DNA from: Flavobacterium sp.
Lineage (GTDB): Bacteria > Bacteroidota > Bacteroidia > Flavobacteriales > Flavobacteriaceae
Direction: 5' to 3'
Length of the DNA stretch: 7,071 nt
NCBI GenBank assembly: GCA_024642295.1
Contig: JAHEBK010000088.1
Location: 1 to 7,071, forward strand
Shown: positions 6,437 to 7,071 of the stretch, one piece after another
How the letters are laid out: every line of letters starts with the position of its first letter
How positions within the stretch are numbered: position 1 is the stretch's first letter
The notes under the pieces: model-generated
Told to the model about the DNA's origin: nothing
The model's input: only the letters and a program-made list of their open reading frames with translations
Database searches by the model: none
Position numbers and translations under genes: made by a program

Positions 6437-7071
6437 ATGAAAGAAGAATTGATAAATTGCAGTACTTGCATCAATGCTAATTGTTTTATCAAAAAGCATG
6501 TTCACTTAGAACAAATGAAAAAATTCATAGAGAAAAAAAACAGTTTTCTTTGTAAAAAATCACAACAATTTATCATTGAGGGCGCTCCCATTCAGGGATT
6601 GTACTTTATTTACAAGGGGAAAGTAAAAACAGTAAAAACGGGCATCAATGGAAAAGAACAAATTGTTCGTTTTACCACAAATGGGGACACCATTGGGTTT
6701 AGAGGCTTTGGAATAAGTAAGCGTTATTTTATTGGCGCTTATGCACTAGAAGACACTACATTATGCAATTTCAGCAATGATGACATGTTACAAATTCTTC
6801 GAGAAGTTCCCGAATTAACTTTTGATATGATGCTTTTTTATGCCGAAGAACTTCATAAAAGCGAAAACAATATTAGGAAACTGGCACAGATGAATGTTAG
6901 GGAAAGAGTCATAGATACTTTACTGTACATCCATCGAAAGTTTGGACAAAACAATACAGTTATTGGAATTGACTTATCAAGAAAAGAAATCGCTGATTTT
7001 GCAGGAACTACTGAAGAGCAAGTTATTAGAGTACTTTCAAGCCTTAAGAAAGAAAACTTAATACTAACCGT
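6437..7071 (+). CDS. Crp/Fnr family transcriptional regulator, FNR-like (3' end outside window)
   Basis: The frame opens at ATG 6437 and stays open for 211 codons to the window end. The protein has an N-terminal cysteine group C8, C11 and C16 (NCSTCINANCF), a cyclic-nucleotide-type beta-roll (about 25-115; QQFIIEGAPIQGLYFIYKG), a dimerisation helix (about 124-150) and a winged-helix DNA-binding domain (about 153-211) with LSRKEIADFAG and TTEEQVIRVLSSL. C110, in DTTLCNF, aligns with E. coli FNR C122, so the four [4Fe-4S] ligands of FNR have counterparts, although the second gap is four residues instead of five. C39 is an extra cysteine. This suggests a sensor of oxygen, nitric oxide or redox state. 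The divergent position makes it the likely regulator of the nitrate reductase operon. E194 and R198 match recognition residues E209 and R213 of FNR, but I197 replaces S212. No Shine-Dalgarno is visible. About 10-25 residues are probably missing. Confidence 0.9.
   Translation, partial: MKEELINCSTCINANCFIKKHVHLEQMKKFIEKKNSFLCKKSQQFIIEGAPIQGLYFIYKGKVKTVKTGINGKEQIVRFTTNGDTIGFRGFGISKRYFIGAYALEDTTLCNFSNDDMLQILREVPELTFDMMLFYAEELHKSENNIRKLAQMNVRERVIDTLLYIHRKFGQNNTVIGIDLSRKEIADFAGTTEEQVIRVLSSLKKENLILT

Overview
The window is AT-rich, uses A-rich or absent Shine-Dalgarno leaders, and carries a Bacteroidota-type -7 element (TAnnTTTG). The protein styles fit Flavobacteriaceae, most likely Flavobacterium or a close relative; this assignment is inferred from sequence character and gene content, not from a database search.

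Layout. Positions 1-552 (+) hold the C-terminal end of UvrB, a housekeeping DNA-repair gene cut by the window edge. A symmetrical stem-loop at 556-594, with A/T tracts on both sides, separates it from a convergent three-gene block on the minus strand. Read in transcription order, that block is: a 1171-residue single-chain assimilatory nitrate reductase (6270-2755), a 481-residue protein joining a cofactor-less nitrite/sulfite-reductase-like body to a C-terminal rubredoxin (2625-1180), and a hotdog-fold acyl-CoA thioesterase (1163-615). On the other side of a 166-bp intergenic region, an FNR-like regulator with a cysteine-rich N-terminus starts at 6437 (+) and runs off the window end. It is divergent from the nitrate reductase.

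How the genes may work together. The nitrate reductase has a NasA/NarB-type Mo-bisMGD catalytic half fused to a NirB/NasB-type FAD reductase and a BFD-type [2Fe-2S] tail, so electron input and nitrate reduction sit on one chain. The next gene supplies a rubredoxin, a plausible soluble electron partner, attached to a fold that resembles siroheme nitrite reductase but has lost its cluster ligands. The divergent FNR-like protein is the obvious candidate regulator. Nitrite reductase, nitrate transporter and cofactor synthesis genes are not in the window and may lie beyond 7071.

Non-coding structure. The 129-bp gap between the reductase and rubredoxin genes is filled by a degenerate 7-bp tandem array that runs into the reductase stop codon. 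The divergent promoter region contains four 10-bp units in exact helical phase. The strongest candidate for something undescribed is the pseudo-nitrite-reductase/rubredoxin protein paired with the fused nitrate reductase.
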